The notes: generated by a model not told the origin, from the sequence alone. DNA of 64,000 nucleotides from Streptomyces sp. NRRL S-1022 (GCF_000720135.1 NZ_JOIU01000002.1:1-64000); one strand, 5' to 3'. Shown: positions 9,377-18,632, counted from the stretch's first letter. Numbers and translations: made by a program.

Positions 9377-10876
9377 TCAGGCGGTGGCCAGCGGATTCGG
9401 CAGGGGCAGGTAGCGGGCGTCCGCGCCGTCCGCGCCGGTCCAGCGCAGCAGCAGGTTCGTCTTGCCGGGCAGGGTGGGCGCGGTGAGCAGGGCGGGGATC
9501 TCGGGCAGGGGGTGCCGGGCGAGTTCGCGGCGGGCGGCGGGCCAGGGGTCGAGGCCGGGGTGGAGGTCGGCGAGGGCGCCGGCGATCTCGGTGAGGTGGT
9601 TGACGACCAGGCAGTACACCAGCCGCTCCCAGCCGGCGGCCCGGGTGACGTCGGGCAGCAGTTTGACGCCCTCGGCGTCCCGGAACAGGGCCTGCACGGG
9701 GGTGCCGGCCCGGTCCACGGCGACGAGCGTGTTCTGCAGGTGGGCCTCCAGGACGACGCCGTGCGCGTCGAACGCGGTCAGGGCGGGCGGTACGACCTGC
9801 CGCAGATAGGCCTCCCACCAGCCGGCCGGGTCGGGGGCGGCGGCCAGCGGGCTGCCCTCGAAGCCCTCGGCGAGCCCGGCCGCGAGCAGCGGGGTCGCGC
9901 CCGGCAGCAGGTGGCCGCGCAGCCCGTCGCGGACCAGCACCGCGAGTTCCTCGAAGGCGAAGGCGGCGGTGCGGTAGCCGCGGTCGCTCAGCCAGGCCGC
10001 GGGCGGCCCCATCGCCGCGAAGGCGTGCCCGGCGGCGGTGTCCGTGCGGCGGACCCGGCGCAGGTCGTGGCGCCACAGCCGGCGGATGTCGTTGGTGATG
10101 CGGACGTCCAGGCTGAACTTCAGGAACAGGTCGCGGCGCGGCTCGTACACCGTGCGGACGGCGGCGGTGGGCCAGGTGTCGCACGCCGTCGTGCCGAGCC
10201 GCAGCAGCCGGCCGTCGGCGAAGGCGGGGGCGAGGTCGCGGGCGGCCAGGTCGAGCTGCCAGGGGTGGGCGGGCAGCAGCCGGTAGCCGGGCGGGGCGGT
10301 GCCGAGGGCGTCGAGGGCGCGGGTGTCGCCCTCCTCGGCCACCTGGTCCTCGCGGACGCCGAGCAGCACCAGCGGGAAGCGGGCGTGCGCCTCGGGGGCG
10401 TACGGCAGCCAGGAGGCGACCGGGCCGCCGCCGCGCGCCTTGGGCGCCGGGTGGTAGGGGTGGCCGGTGAGCAGGGACTGCTCGGAGCGCAGGTAGGGGT
10501 CCGCGGGTGCCGTGGCCCGGGCGCGGGCGGTGAGCAGGGCGGCGACCGCCTCCCGGCTGTCGATCATCTCGGCGGGCAGGTCGCCGCCGGGCAGCCCGGT
10601 GTGCCGGCGCAGTTCCTCGGCGACCAGTTTGACCAGCTCCGCGTGGCCGACCGGGTGCCAGGACCCGGCCGTGTGCACCTCGGGGTCCGCGGGCCGCCGC
10701 CCGGCGCGCACCCGCAGCAGCCGTCCGTCCGGCAGCCGGTGCACGCGCCGGTCCCCGTCGTCCGGGAGCGGCTCGGCAACCTCCCGCAGCAGGCAGTTGA
10801 GCAGGGGCGCGGTCGCGTACGCGTCGGCGCGGCGGCCGACGGCACCGCTGGGGGGTGTGAGGTCCACGCGATCCAT
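9377..10876 (-). CDS. NIS siderophore synthetase, IucA/IucC family
   Basis: The 499-residue protein has the ordered landmarks of NRPS-independent siderophore synthetases: TGHPYHPAPK near residue 160, LLPAHPWQ, KFSLDVRITND, EAHLQN, and the acidic LFRDAEG. These bind ATP and the carboxylate substrate so an amine or alcohol can be acylated. ATG 10876 is chosen because similarity begins just after it; the frame is open further upstream, but that stretch is Ser/Arg-rich shadow overlapping the divergent gene. It faces a second NIS gene across 130 bp. No siderophore transporter, decarboxylase or monooxygenase gene is next to it. The metallophore made is unknown. Confidence 0.88.
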   Translation of the reverse strand: MDRVDLTPPSGAVGRRADAYATAPLLNCLLREVAEPLPDDGDRRVHRLPDGRLLRVRAGRRPADPEVHTAGSWHPVGHAELVKLVAEELRRHTGLPGGDLPAEMIDSREAVAALLTARARATAPADPYLRSEQSLLTGHPYHPAPKARGGGPVASWLPYAPEAHARFPLVLLGVREDQVAEEGDTRALDALGTAPPGYRLLPAHPWQLDLAARDLAPAFADGRLLRLGTTACDTWPTAAVRTVYEPRRDLFLKFSLDVRITNDIRRLWRHDLRRVRRTDTAAGHAFAAMGPPAAWLSDRGYRTAAFAFEELAVLVRDGLRGHLLPGATPLLAAGLAEGFEGSPLAAAPDPAGWWEAYLRQVVPPALTAFDAHGVVLEAHLQNTLVAVDRAGTPVQALFRDAEGVKLLPDVTRAAGWERLVYCLVVNHLTEIAGALADLHPGLDPWPAARRELARHPLPEIPALLTAPTLPGKTNLLLRWTGADGADARYLPLPNPLATA

Positions 10877-11006
10877 TCGTTCTTCGTCCGGGGGCCCCGC
10901 GGTCTTCCCCGCGCACGCCGGGTGCGCCGTCCGGGAGCCGGTGACGATCAGTATGGCTGTCGTCCCGGACAATCGTGGTGTGCCCCGTGTACCCGAGGAG
11001 CCGACC
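10877..11006. promoter_or_regulatory. Divergent promoter region between two NIS synthetase genes
   Basis: These 130 bases separate the two opposite starts. I see a GAGGAG ribosome site (10996-11001) for the right-hand gene and a weak GAAGAA for the left-hand one. I looked for a DmdR/IdeR-type iron box (TTAGGTTAGGCTAACC-like) and found no convincing copy. Confidence 0.4.
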
Positions 11007-12521
11007 GTGCACCGTCCCCCCACCGCCGACACCGGGATCGCCGAGGAGCTGGCCGCCGTCCGGCCCGGCCTGCTGACCCGGTACACGGCCGAGCTGCCGG
11101 GCGCCCGCGCCGCCGTGCTGACCCGGCTGTGGCGGGCGCTGGCCCACGAGCCGCTGCCGTGGGTCACCGGCCGGGTGCCGGGGGCGCACGGGCTGGCGCT
11201 GCGCCTGGCCGACGGCCGGATGCTGCACGGGCCGGCCGCGGACCCGTACGCCACCGGCGCGTACGTCACCGCCGTGCGCCTGGACCGGGAGCGGTACGAC
11301 GATCCGGCGCGGCTCACGGCGGCGCTCGGGGTGCGGCACGCGTCCGGCTTCGCCGCGGAACTGGCGCACAGCGTGGCCTCACTGGCGCTGTCCCGGGCCG
11401 GTGCGGATCACCCGCAGGAGTGGCCGGCGCAGGACTGGGAGTGGGAGCAGCGCGTGGTCGACGGGCACCCGTTCCACCCGAACTGCCGGTCCCGGCCCGG
11501 TTTCTCGGTGGCGGACCAGCTGGCGTACGGGCCGGAGCACGGGCCGGTGGTGGAGCTGGGGACGGTGCCGGTGCCGGCGGCCGGCTGCCTGCTGTCCGGC
11601 GACTGGCCGGACGAGCTCCGGGACGGCGGACGGCTCCTGCTGCCGGTGCACCCCTGGCAGGCCGCGCACGTGCTGGGGCGGTCGTACGACGTCTGGCGCC
11701 CGGCCCGTCCGCTGATGTCCCTGCGCACCCTGGCGCTGCCCGGCGGCCCGCACGTCAAGACGGCGCTCAGCGCCCGGCTGACGTCGTCGGTGCGGGACAT
11801 CTCGGTTGCCTCGGTACGGACCGCGGCGTCCCTGTCCGGCTTCGCCGAGGCGCTGGCGGCGCGCACCGACGGCCTGCTGCACATCACCCGCACGCTGGGC
11901 GCGGCCACGGCCCACTCCGCCGATCTGGCGGCGCTGCTGCGGGAGTCGCCGCAGGTGTACGCGGGGCCGGGCGAGCGGGTCCTGCCGGTGGCCGCCCTCG
12001 CCACCACGTCCCTGCCCGGCTCCCCCGCCTGGCTGGCCGCGTTCACCCGGCTGGCGCTCACCGTGGGCCTGCGCCTGCTGGATCTCGGGGTGGCCCTGGA
12101 GGCGCACGGGCAGAACCTGCTGGTCGTCCTGGCGGCCGACGGCAGCCCGCGGCGCCTGGTCTACCGGGACCTGGCCGACATCCGGATCAGCCCCGCCCGG
12201 CTGGCCCGGCACGGCATCGCCCCGCCCGACGTCGCCGGCCGCCTGCTCACCGACGACGACACCGCCCTGCGCCGCAAGCTGTTCGGCTCGCTGGTGGCGG
12301 GCGCGCTGGCCGCCACGGCGGGCTCGGGACCGGCCCTGGGCACGGCCCTGGCCGCCGCCCTGCCGGACCTCCCGCCGACCCCCGATCTGCTCGCGCTGCG
12401 TCAGGAACCCCTGCCCGCCAAGGCGTTGACGCTGATGCGGCTGTCTCCGGGGACGCCGGGCGACCGGTGGACGTCCCTGCCGAACCCGCTCGTTTTGGAG
12501 CGCGGCCCGTCTGATCAATAG
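11007..12521 (+). CDS. NIS siderophore synthetase, IucA/IucC family (second copy)
   Basis: The 504-residue protein has GHPFHPNCRSRPGF, LLLPVHPWQ, KTALSARLTSSVRDIS, EAHGQN and YRDLADIRIS in the order expected for IucA/IucC enzymes. The second motif has Arg where the neighbouring enzyme has Lys (HPxHPxxK). GTG 11007 is chosen because GAGGAG lies six bases upstream; an ATG at 10954 would add about 18 residues. It is divergent from, and clearly different from, the other NIS enzyme, so the pair probably performs successive acylations in one pathway. Nine bases after its stop a VWA gene begins, possibly on the same transcript. Confidence 0.87.
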   Translation: MHRPPTADTGIAEELAAVRPGLLTRYTAELPGARAAVLTRLWRALAHEPLPWVTGRVPGAHGLALRLADGRMLHGPAADPYATGAYVTAVRLDRERYDDPARLTAALGVRHASGFAAELAHSVASLALSRAGADHPQEWPAQDWEWEQRVVDGHPFHPNCRSRPGFSVADQLAYGPEHGPVVELGTVPVPAAGCLLSGDWPDELRDGGRLLLPVHPWQAAHVLGRSYDVWRPARPLMSLRTLALPGGPHVKTALSARLTSSVRDISVASVRTAASLSGFAEALAARTDGLLHITRTLGAATAHSADLAALLRESPQVYAGPGERVLPVAALATTSLPGSPAWLAAFTRLALTVGLRLLDLGVALEAHGQNLLVVLAADGSPRRLVYRDLADIRISPARLARHGIAPPDVAGRLLTDDDTALRRKLFGSLVAGALAATAGSGPALGTALAAALPDLPPTPDLLALRQEPLPAKALTLMRLSPGTPGDRWTSLPNPLVLERGPSDQ

Positions 12522-12530
12522 GATCCGGCG

Positions 12531-13793
12531 ATGATCACAAGACAACGGCTGGCGGCGGGCGTCTGTGCTCTGCTCGCCGCCCTGACGGCCGGGATCGCGT
12601 TTCCTGCCGGAGCGGTCGCCGACGAGACGGACCAGTCCGCCCCGAAGGTCGAACTCGTGCTGGACGTCAGCGGTTCCATGCGTACCCGCGACATCGACGG
12701 CGGCACCCGGATGGCCGCGGCGAAGCAGGCGTTCAACGAGGTGCTGGACGCGACGCCGGAGGAGGTCCGGCTCGGTATCCGCACGCTGGGTGCCAACTAC
12801 CGCGGCAACGACCGCAAGGAGGGCTGCAAGGACACCGAGCAGCTCTATCCGGTCGGCCCGCTGAACCGGACCGACGCGAAGACGGCCGTGGCCACGCTGG
12901 CGCCGACCGGCTGGACCCCGATCGGGCCCGCGCTGCTGAAGGCGGCCGGTGACCTGGACGGCGGTTCCGGCACCCGCCGTATCGTGCTGATCAGTGACGG
13001 CGAGGACACCTGCCAGCCGCTCGACCCGTGCGAGGTGGCCCGGGAGATAGCGGCCAAGGGCATCGGGCTGACCATCGACACCCTCGGCCTGGTGCCGGAC
13101 GCCAAGACCCGCGACCAGCTCAGCTGCATCGCGGACGCGACCGGCGGCACGTACACCGACGTACGGCACAAGGAGGAACTCTCCGACCGGGTCGGCGACC
13201 TGGTCGAGCGGGCGGCCGATCCGGTGGTCACGCCGGTGGCCACCGAGGGCGCGGAGCGGTGCGAACAGGCGCCGGCGCTGAAGTCCGGGCTGTACACCGA
13301 CCGGGTGGAGTTGGACCGGCAGCGCTGGTACAAGGTGGCCGTCGAGCCCGGCCAGGAGCTGCGTGCCTCGGTGAGCGTGGCGGACGACCGCGCCGTGCGC
13401 CCGAACTACGGGGTGCTGCTGCGGGCGGTGACGGTGCACGGACGGGAGATCGTGCGCGGCGAGGCCGCCGGCACCGGCCGTACCGACGTCGTCTCCACCG
13501 GTCTGCGCTATCCGAAGCCGGACAGCGACGACGACACGGCGCCCGCGGAGACGGTGTGCCTCCAGCTCACCAGCTCGTTCGCGGCAGCCGCCGGCGTCAA
13601 GACGAGCCCCGGCCTGCCGCTGGAGCTGACCGTGGACGTGGTGGACGGGCCGTCGGGGCACCACGACGTGGCCGCCTTCGGTCTCGGCCGGGGCTGGTGG
13701 CTGCTCGGTCTGCTGGTGCTGGCCGGCTTCCTGGCCGGTCTGCTGTGGGGCTGGCTGTCGCGCTGGCGGGTCGCGGTCTGGAGGACGAACTGA
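12531..13793 (+). CDS. Secreted, membrane-anchored VWA-domain protein
   Basis: The 420-residue protein has a signal peptide with likely cleavage after AVA (residue 30). It has a VWA domain with an intact MIDAS (D45-V-S-G-S49, Thr in TGWTPIG, Asp in ISDGED), a beta-rich middle section, and a C-terminal membrane helix (GWWLLGLLVLAGFLAGLLWG) followed by a short Arg-rich cytosolic tail. It should sit outside the membrane and bind a ligand through a metal ion. Paired Cys in the VWA region suggest disulfides. Its stop overlaps the start of the next gene (TGATG). The partner is unknown. Confidence 0.85.
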   Translation: MITRQRLAAGVCALLAALTAGIAFPAGAVADETDQSAPKVELVLDVSGSMRTRDIDGGTRMAAAKQAFNEVLDATPEEVRLGIRTLGANYRGNDRKEGCKDTEQLYPVGPLNRTDAKTAVATLAPTGWTPIGPALLKAAGDLDGGSGTRRIVLISDGEDTCQPLDPCEVAREIAAKGIGLTIDTLGLVPDAKTRDQLSCIADATGGTYTDVRHKEELSDRVGDLVERAADPVVTPVATEGAERCEQAPALKSGLYTDRVELDRQRWYKVAVEPGQELRASVSVADDRAVRPNYGVLLRAVTVHGREIVRGEAAGTGRTDVVSTGLRYPKPDSDDDTAPAETVCLQLTSSFAAAAGVKTSPGLPLELTVDVVDGPSGHHDVAAFGLGRGWWLLGLLVLAGFLAGLLWGWLSRWRVAVWRTN

Positions 13794-14593
13794 TGCGGAT
13801 CACACGTGTGCTGGGCGCCGCGCTGCTGGCGCTGGGGCTGGCCGCCGGGCCGGCCGCCGCCGACTCCTCGCCCTCCCCGAGCGCGTCCGCCGACGGCGAC
13901 GCGCCGACCCGGGCGGGCTCCTCCTTCCGGACGGCCACCGAGGTCGAGCAGGGGCAGCGGGCCACCGCCTCCGGCTCCACCGGCGACTACCTGTACTGGT
14001 CGTTCCCCGCGGACACCGGGCAGCGCCCCACCGTCACGGCGACGGTGAAGCTCCCCGCCACGCACGGCTCCGAGACCTGGCAGCTCGACGTGTACGACGG
14101 TCTGCGGCGCCGGCAGGCCTGCCAGTACGGTGCCCAGAGCCGCACCGCCGCGCAGGGCGCCGCCACGGTCGAACTGGCCTGTGTGCTGCGCACGGTGCGC
14201 GGCTGGTCGGAGCCGTGGGCCGACGACCCGCTGCCGGGCACGTACTACATCCGGCTGACGGTGGTGGACCTCGCCGCCGCCGACCTCGGGCAGCCGGTCG
14301 GCGCCGAGGTGCGCGTGGACTCCAAGGACATCGGCGGGTCGGCGGCGGTGGACGGCTCGCTGGGCAAGCCGCTCGTGCCCGGTATCGCCGCCAAGTCCAC
14401 GCAGAGCGGGAACGGTTCGAAGACGGCGGTGCTCTCCAGCTTCGGCCGGGACGACGGCTGGTCCTCCGGCTGGTGGTCCGACCGCTGGGTGTGGACCGGC
14501 ATCGGCGCGGTCCTGGCCGCCCTCGCCGGCATCGGCGGGTACGTGCTCACGCGGGGGCCGGGCCGGCCGTCGCGGGTACCCCCGAACGCGTGA
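13793..14593 (+). CDS. Exported single-pass membrane protein, partner of the VWA protein
   Basis: The 266-residue protein has a signal peptide (cleavage near AAADSS, residue 24), a Ser/Pro/Asp-rich linker, a beta-sandwich-like region around DYLYWSFPADTGQ and YYIRLTVVDL, and a C-terminal membrane helix (TGIGAVLAALAGIGGYVL). The start overlaps the stop of the VWA gene by one base, so the two proteins are made together and likely act as an extracytoplasmic pair. I do not recognise a named family. Confidence 0.8.
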   Translation: MRITRVLGAALLALGLAAGPAAADSSPSPSASADGDAPTRAGSSFRTATEVEQGQRATASGSTGDYLYWSFPADTGQRPTVTATVKLPATHGSETWQLDVYDGLRRRQACQYGAQSRTAAQGAATVELACVLRTVRGWSEPWADDPLPGTYYIRLTVVDLAAADLGQPVGAEVRVDSKDIGGSAAVDGSLGKPLVPGIAAKSTQSGNGSKTAVLSSFGRDDGWSSGWWSDRWVWTGIGAVLAALAGIGGYVLTRGPGRPSRVPPNA

Positions 14594-14608
14594 ACGTGAT
14601 GTGACGCG

Positions 14609-14632
14609 AAGGCCCGCCTCCCGGCGGGCCTT
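14609..14632 (+). terminator. Terminator after the VWA gene pair
   Basis: A GGCCCGCC/GGCGGGCC perfect stem with a four-base TCCC loop, flanked by AA and TT, lies between the plus-strand VWA pair and the minus-strand HxlR gene. It can work in both directions. Confidence 0.75.
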
Positions 14633-14655
14633 CCTGTTGTCGCCGCGGCCCGCTC

Positions 14656-15300
14656 TCACGCCTCCCGCAGCGCCTTGGCCGGCGTGCCGTCGCCGGTCAC
14701 CGTCACCCGTCCGTCCCGTACCGCCTGCGCCAGGCTCGTCTCCCCGCGGGCGATGGCCTCACAGGTCGCCGCGTCCATCACCAGCCGCGCGTCCGCCTCG
14801 CCGGGCGCGGGCCCGTCGCCGTACACCGGCCCCTCCGCGGCGCCGACGTGGAGGTGGAACTCCCCTTCCTCCAGGCCGACCTCGACCAGTCCCTCGCCGT
14901 CCAGCGCACGCAGCAGCGGCAGCGCGAACCAGTGGGCGCGCACGGCGTCCGTGGGCCGGCGCTCGCCCAGTTCGTCCTCGCCCCAGCTGCCCAGCGCCTG
15001 CAGCACGGGCAGCAACGCGCGGCCCCGGCCGGTGAGTTCGTAGACGTAGGCCGCGCCCGGCGGGGGCAGCCGGCGCCGGGTGGCGAGGGCGTCGCGCTCC
15101 ATGTCCTTCAGCCGGGAGGCGAGTACGTCCGTGCTCACGCCGGGCAGGTCCGCGTGCAGGTCCGTGTAGCGGCGCGGGCCGGCGAGCAGTTCCCGGACGA
15201 TCAGCAGGGTCCAGCGGTCCCCGACGAGGTCGAGCGCGCGGGCTGCGGAGCAGTACTGGTCGTAGCTTCGGCGAGGTGGCATGCGACGCAGTCTAGACAT
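14656..15300 (-). CDS. HxlR-family transcriptional regulator with C-terminal SCP2-like domain
   Basis: The 214-residue protein has an N-terminal HxlR winged helix (conserved Cys in SYDQYCSAA, then LDLVGDRWTLLIVRELL and PGVSTDVLASRL). Its C-terminal half (about residues 120-214) resembles the sterol-carrier-like sensor domain seen in some actinobacterial HxlR proteins. ATG 15300 has GGAAAG about nine bases upstream; an alternative ATG at 15282 lacks a clear ribosome site. It is divergent from alaA, and the 62-bp gap holds two palindromes 21 bp apart, the likely binding sites of this regulator. The effector is unknown. Confidence 0.87.
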   Translation of the reverse strand: MSRLRRMPPRRSYDQYCSAARALDLVGDRWTLLIVRELLAGPRRYTDLHADLPGVSTDVLASRLKDMERDALATRRRLPPPGAAYVYELTGRGRALLPVLQALGSWGEDELGERRPTDAVRAHWFALPLLRALDGEGLVEVGLEEGEFHLHVGAAEGPVYGDGPAPGEADARLVMDAATCEAIARGETSLAQAVRDGRVTVTGDGTPAKALREA

Positions 15301-15304
15301 GTTG

Positions 15305-15339
15305 TTGGACTTTCCAAGCTCCTACTTGGTAAAACCAAG
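15305..15339. promoter_or_regulatory. Twin palindromic operator between hxlR-type gene and alaA
   Basis: TTGGA-CTT-TCCAA (15305-15317) and CTTGGT-AAA-ACCAAG (15325-15339) are both perfect inverted repeats sharing the TTGG/CCAA half site. Their centres (15311 and 15332) are 21 bp apart, two helical turns, so a dimer on each would lie on the same face. The sites fill the gap between the divergent starts at 15300 and 15363. Confidence 0.75.
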
Positions 15340-15362
15340 CATCACGAGTTTCGGAGGGGCGC

Positions 15363-16571
15363 ATGGAGTTCCGGCAGTCCAACAAGCTCAGCGAGGTGTG
15401 CTACGAGATCCGGGGTCCGGTGATCGAGCAGGCCAACGCGCTGGAGGAGGCGGGGCACAGCGTGCTGCGCCTGAACACCGGCAATCCGGCGGCCTTCGGG
15501 TTCGAGGCGCCGGAGGAGATCGTCCAGGACATGATCCGGATGCTGCCGCAGGCGCACGGCTACACGGACTCCCGCGGCGTCCTGTCGGCCCGCCGCGCGG
15601 TCGCCCAGCGCTACCAGACCCTGGGCCTCCAGGTCGGCGTGGACGACGTCTTCCTGGGCAACGGCGTCTCGGAGCTGGTCTCCATGGCCGTCCAGGCGCT
15701 GGTCGAGGACGGCGACGAGATCCTCATCCCCGCCCCGGACTTCCCGCTCTGGACGGCCGTCACCACGCTGGCCGGCGGCAAGGCCGTGCACTACCTGTGC
15801 GACGAACAGGCCGACTGGAACCCGGACCTGGCCGACATGGCGTCGAAGATCACGGACCGCACCAAGGCCGTGGTCCTCATCAACCCCAACAACCCGACCG
15901 GCGCGGTCTACCCGAAGGAAGTCGTCGAGGGCATCCTCGACCTGGCCCGCCGGCACGGCCTGATGGTCTTCGCCGACGAGATCTACGACCAGATCCTGTA
16001 CGACGACGCCGTCCACCACTCGGCCGCCGCGCTCGCCCCCGACCTGGTCGTCCTGACCTTCTGCGGACTGTCCAAGACCTACCGGGTGGCGGGCTTCCGC
16101 TCCGGCTGGCTGGTGGTCACCGGCCCGAAGCAGCACGCCAGGGACTACCTGGAGGGCCTGACCATGCTGGCCTCCATGCGGCTGTGCGCCAACGCGCCCG
16201 CCCAGTACGCCATCCAGGCCGCGCTCGGCGGACGCCAGTCCATCCGCGACCTCACCGGGCCCGGCGGCCGGCTGCACGAACAGCGGACCGTGGCCTGGGA
16301 GAAGCTCAACGAGATCCCCGGCGTCTCCTGCGTCAAGCCCAAGGGCGCGCTGTACGCGTTCCCGCGCATCGACCCCAAGGTGCACCCGATCCACGACGAC
16401 GAGAGGTTCGTCCTGGACCTGCTGCTGCGCGAGAAGATCCAGGTGGTCCAGGGCACCGGCTTCAACTGGCCCCGCCCCGACCACTTCCGCATCCTGACCC
16501 TGCCCCACGCGGAGGACCTGGAGGCGGCGATCGGCCGGATCGGGAGGTTCCTGAGCGGGTACCGGCAGTAG
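15363..16571 (+). CDS. alaA: Pyridoxal phosphate aminotransferase, AlaA type
   Basis: The 402-residue fold-type I aminotransferase has the PLP lysine in GLSKTYR, NPNNPTG for substrate/cofactor contact, and DEIYDQ. N-terminal and overall features match the glutamate-pyruvate aminotransferase AlaA group, which makes alanine. ATG 15363 has GGAGGGG at a good distance. It faces the HxlR regulator across the twin palindromes and is the obvious candidate target. Substrate preference for pyruvate/alanine is by family, not shown here. Confidence 0.85.
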   Translation: MEFRQSNKLSEVCYEIRGPVIEQANALEEAGHSVLRLNTGNPAAFGFEAPEEIVQDMIRMLPQAHGYTDSRGVLSARRAVAQRYQTLGLQVGVDDVFLGNGVSELVSMAVQALVEDGDEILIPAPDFPLWTAVTTLAGGKAVHYLCDEQADWNPDLADMASKITDRTKAVVLINPNNPTGAVYPKEVVEGILDLARRHGLMVFADEIYDQILYDDAVHHSAAALAPDLVVLTFCGLSKTYRVAGFRSGWLVVTGPKQHARDYLEGLTMLASMRLCANAPAQYAIQAALGGRQSIRDLTGPGGRLHEQRTVAWEKLNEIPGVSCVKPKGALYAFPRIDPKVHPIHDDERFVLDLLLREKIQVVQGTGFNWPRPDHFRILTLPHAEDLEAAIGRIGRFLSGYRQ

Positions 16572-16750
16572 CCGCCTGGCTCGTATCGCTCGTTTGTGCG
16601 AAGATCGTCCCCATTGCCGGCCGGGGGGCGCGCGAGACGGGGTCCGCACGCCGCCGGTGCGCGTCCGACCAGCGTCGCACCGCCCTCCCCCGGCGCGGTG
16701 CCAGCAGTCCGGAAGGACCGGACGGGCCGGAGACACCAGGGGGACCATCA

Positions 16751-18553
16751 GTGTTGTCGGACGGAAGACGCCGCACCACCGTCGTCGTGCTGTGCGCGGC
16801 TGTGCTCGGCCTCGCGGTCCCGGCCGCGGGGGCAGCGGAGCCCACACCGCCCCGCCCGTCCGCCGGGCAGGAGGCGCAGCAGGCCGCGCGGTTCTGGACC
16901 GCGCAGCGCATGGCCGGCGCACAGCCGCTGGACGCGGCGCGGCAGGCCCCGGCGGTGCCGGGCGGCCCGGCCGCCGCGCGCCGCCCCCAGGGCACGCTGT
17001 TCAAGGGGACGCGGCTGGTGGGGACGTTCTTCGGCTCGGACGGCCCGCGCGGCACCACCTGGCACTGCACCGGCAGCGTGATCGACACCAAGGCCCGGGA
17101 CATCGTGCTCACCGCGGCCCACTGCGCGCTGAACATGAAGGGCGACTACGTCTTCGTCCCGAAGTTCGTGAAGGGCGCGGCACCCGACCGGCAGCCGTAC
17201 GGCATCTTCCACATCCAGCGGATCTTCATCGACCCCCGGTACGTGCCCGACCGCGGCTCGACCACCACCAAGAAGACCGCGTCCGACCTGGACACCGCGT
17301 TCGCCCGGGTCTCGGCCAACCAGCGGGGGCAGTCCCTCCAGGACGCGGTGGGCGGCGGACTGACCTTCACCCGGCCCTCCGGCTACAACCTGAAGAACGT
17401 CACCGTCCCCGGCTACCCCTCCTACCGGCACAACAGCGCCGGACGCGCCGTCAAGTGCACCGTGCCGACCACGCAGCTGCGCGGCTACCGGCAGCTGTCG
17501 ATGACCTGCGGCGGCTACTACGGCGGGGTGTCCGGCAGCCCCTGGATCACCGACTACAAGGACGACGCCCGCACCGGGCACGTCATCGGCAACCTCGGCG
17601 GCTACAACGGCGGCGGCAACGACGCGAGCGTCGACTACATCAGCTACGCCACCGCCTTCGGCGCCGACGCCGCGAACCTCCTCGCCGACGCCGTCGCCGA
17701 CCAGGCCCCGCCCGCCGACCTGCCGCCGTACCGCGGTCTGAAGGGCACGCTGCCGGGCGGCGCGGCACGCTGGCGCAAGGCCATGCTCATGGCCTCCGGC
17801 GACTACACCGGCGATCTGCACGGCGACCTGCTCGTGGTCTGGTCCGACGGCGCGGTCACCCTGCAGCCCGGCGACGGCAAGGGCGGCTTCGGCACCGAGA
17901 AGCAGCTACGGAAGGCCAACTCCACCTGGACCCACGCCCGGGCCGTGACCGGCGGCACCTTCAGCGGCGGCGACCGGGCCGGGCTGCTGGTGCGCTGGTC
18001 CGACGGCGAGGCCACCCTCTACCCGCAGCCCGGCCCGTCCGGCCTGGGCCGGGAGATCCGGATGGCACCGCCCGGCTCCGCGTGGAAGGACGCCGTCCAG
18101 CTCGCCGCCGGACCGTTCCGTGCCGACGGGGGCACCGGCCTGCTGGTGCGCCGGGCCGACGGCTCCCTCACCCTCTACGACGGGATCGGGGCCGGCGGCT
18201 TCGGCACCGGCACACGGCTCCTCGGCGCGAACACCACCTGGACCAGGGCCGCCCTGCTGACCGGCGGCGACTTCGACGGCACGGGCACCGGGGACCTGCT
18301 GGTGCGCTGGGCCGACGGCACGCTCGACACGTACGCCGGCACCTCCGCCGCCGGGCTCGGCACCAGGACCCGGCTGCGCGGGCCCAACAGCCTCTGGCAG
18401 CACGCCCAGGTGCTGACGGCCGGCGACTTCCGGCACGACCGCGCCCCCAACGACCTGGTCGTGCGCTGGTCCGACGGGGAGACCACGCTGTATGCCGACA
18501 CCGGCACCGCCTCCCTCGGCACCGAGCACACACTGGTCCACCCCGGCACCTGA
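16751..18553 (+). CDS. Secreted trypsin-fold protease with C-terminal beta-propeller-like repeats
   Basis: The 600-residue product begins at GTG 16751 after AGGGGG. A signal peptide (TVVVLCAAVLGLAV, cleavage near AGAAE) and pro-region are followed by a chymotrypsin-fold domain with His124 (LTAAHC), Asp181 (DLDTAFA) and Ser261 (GGVSGSPW). After residue 330 come about five repeats of roughly 50 residues with the core GD-x-x-x-D-x-x-DLLVRWSDG-x-x-TLY, like FG-GAP/VCBS propeller blades, probably for wall or substrate binding. The 180-base upstream region contains no other gene. Confidence 0.86.
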   Translation: MLSDGRRRTTVVVLCAAVLGLAVPAAGAAEPTPPRPSAGQEAQQAARFWTAQRMAGAQPLDAARQAPAVPGGPAAARRPQGTLFKGTRLVGTFFGSDGPRGTTWHCTGSVIDTKARDIVLTAAHCALNMKGDYVFVPKFVKGAAPDRQPYGIFHIQRIFIDPRYVPDRGSTTTKKTASDLDTAFARVSANQRGQSLQDAVGGGLTFTRPSGYNLKNVTVPGYPSYRHNSAGRAVKCTVPTTQLRGYRQLSMTCGGYYGGVSGSPWITDYKDDARTGHVIGNLGGYNGGGNDASVDYISYATAFGADAANLLADAVADQAPPADLPPYRGLKGTLPGGAARWRKAMLMASGDYTGDLHGDLLVVWSDGAVTLQPGDGKGGFGTEKQLRKANSTWTHARAVTGGTFSGGDRAGLLVRWSDGEATLYPQPGPSGLGREIRMAPPGSAWKDAVQLAAGPFRADGGTGLLVRRADGSLTLYDGIGAGGFGTGTRLLGANTTWTRAALLTGGDFDGTGTGDLLVRWADGTLDTYAGTSAAGLGTRTRLRGPNSLWQHAQVLTAGDFRHDRAPNDLVVRWSDGETTLYADTGTASLGTEHTLVHPGT

Positions 18554-18632
18554 CACCCGGCGCCGGGGCGGGAACGGCCGTCTGGCGCAGTCCGCCCTGC
18601 GGGCCGCGCCGGCCCTGTGCCACGGTGCCGTC

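Noticed and set aside
10877..11006. Iron box for the siderophore genes
   Set aside because: No 19-bp palindrome close to the DmdR/IdeR consensus could be found by eye.
16580..16612. TTTGTGCGAAGATCG upstream of the protease gene as a regulator site or promoter
   Set aside because: No clear pair of hexamers at 16-18 bases and no palindrome; too weak to call.
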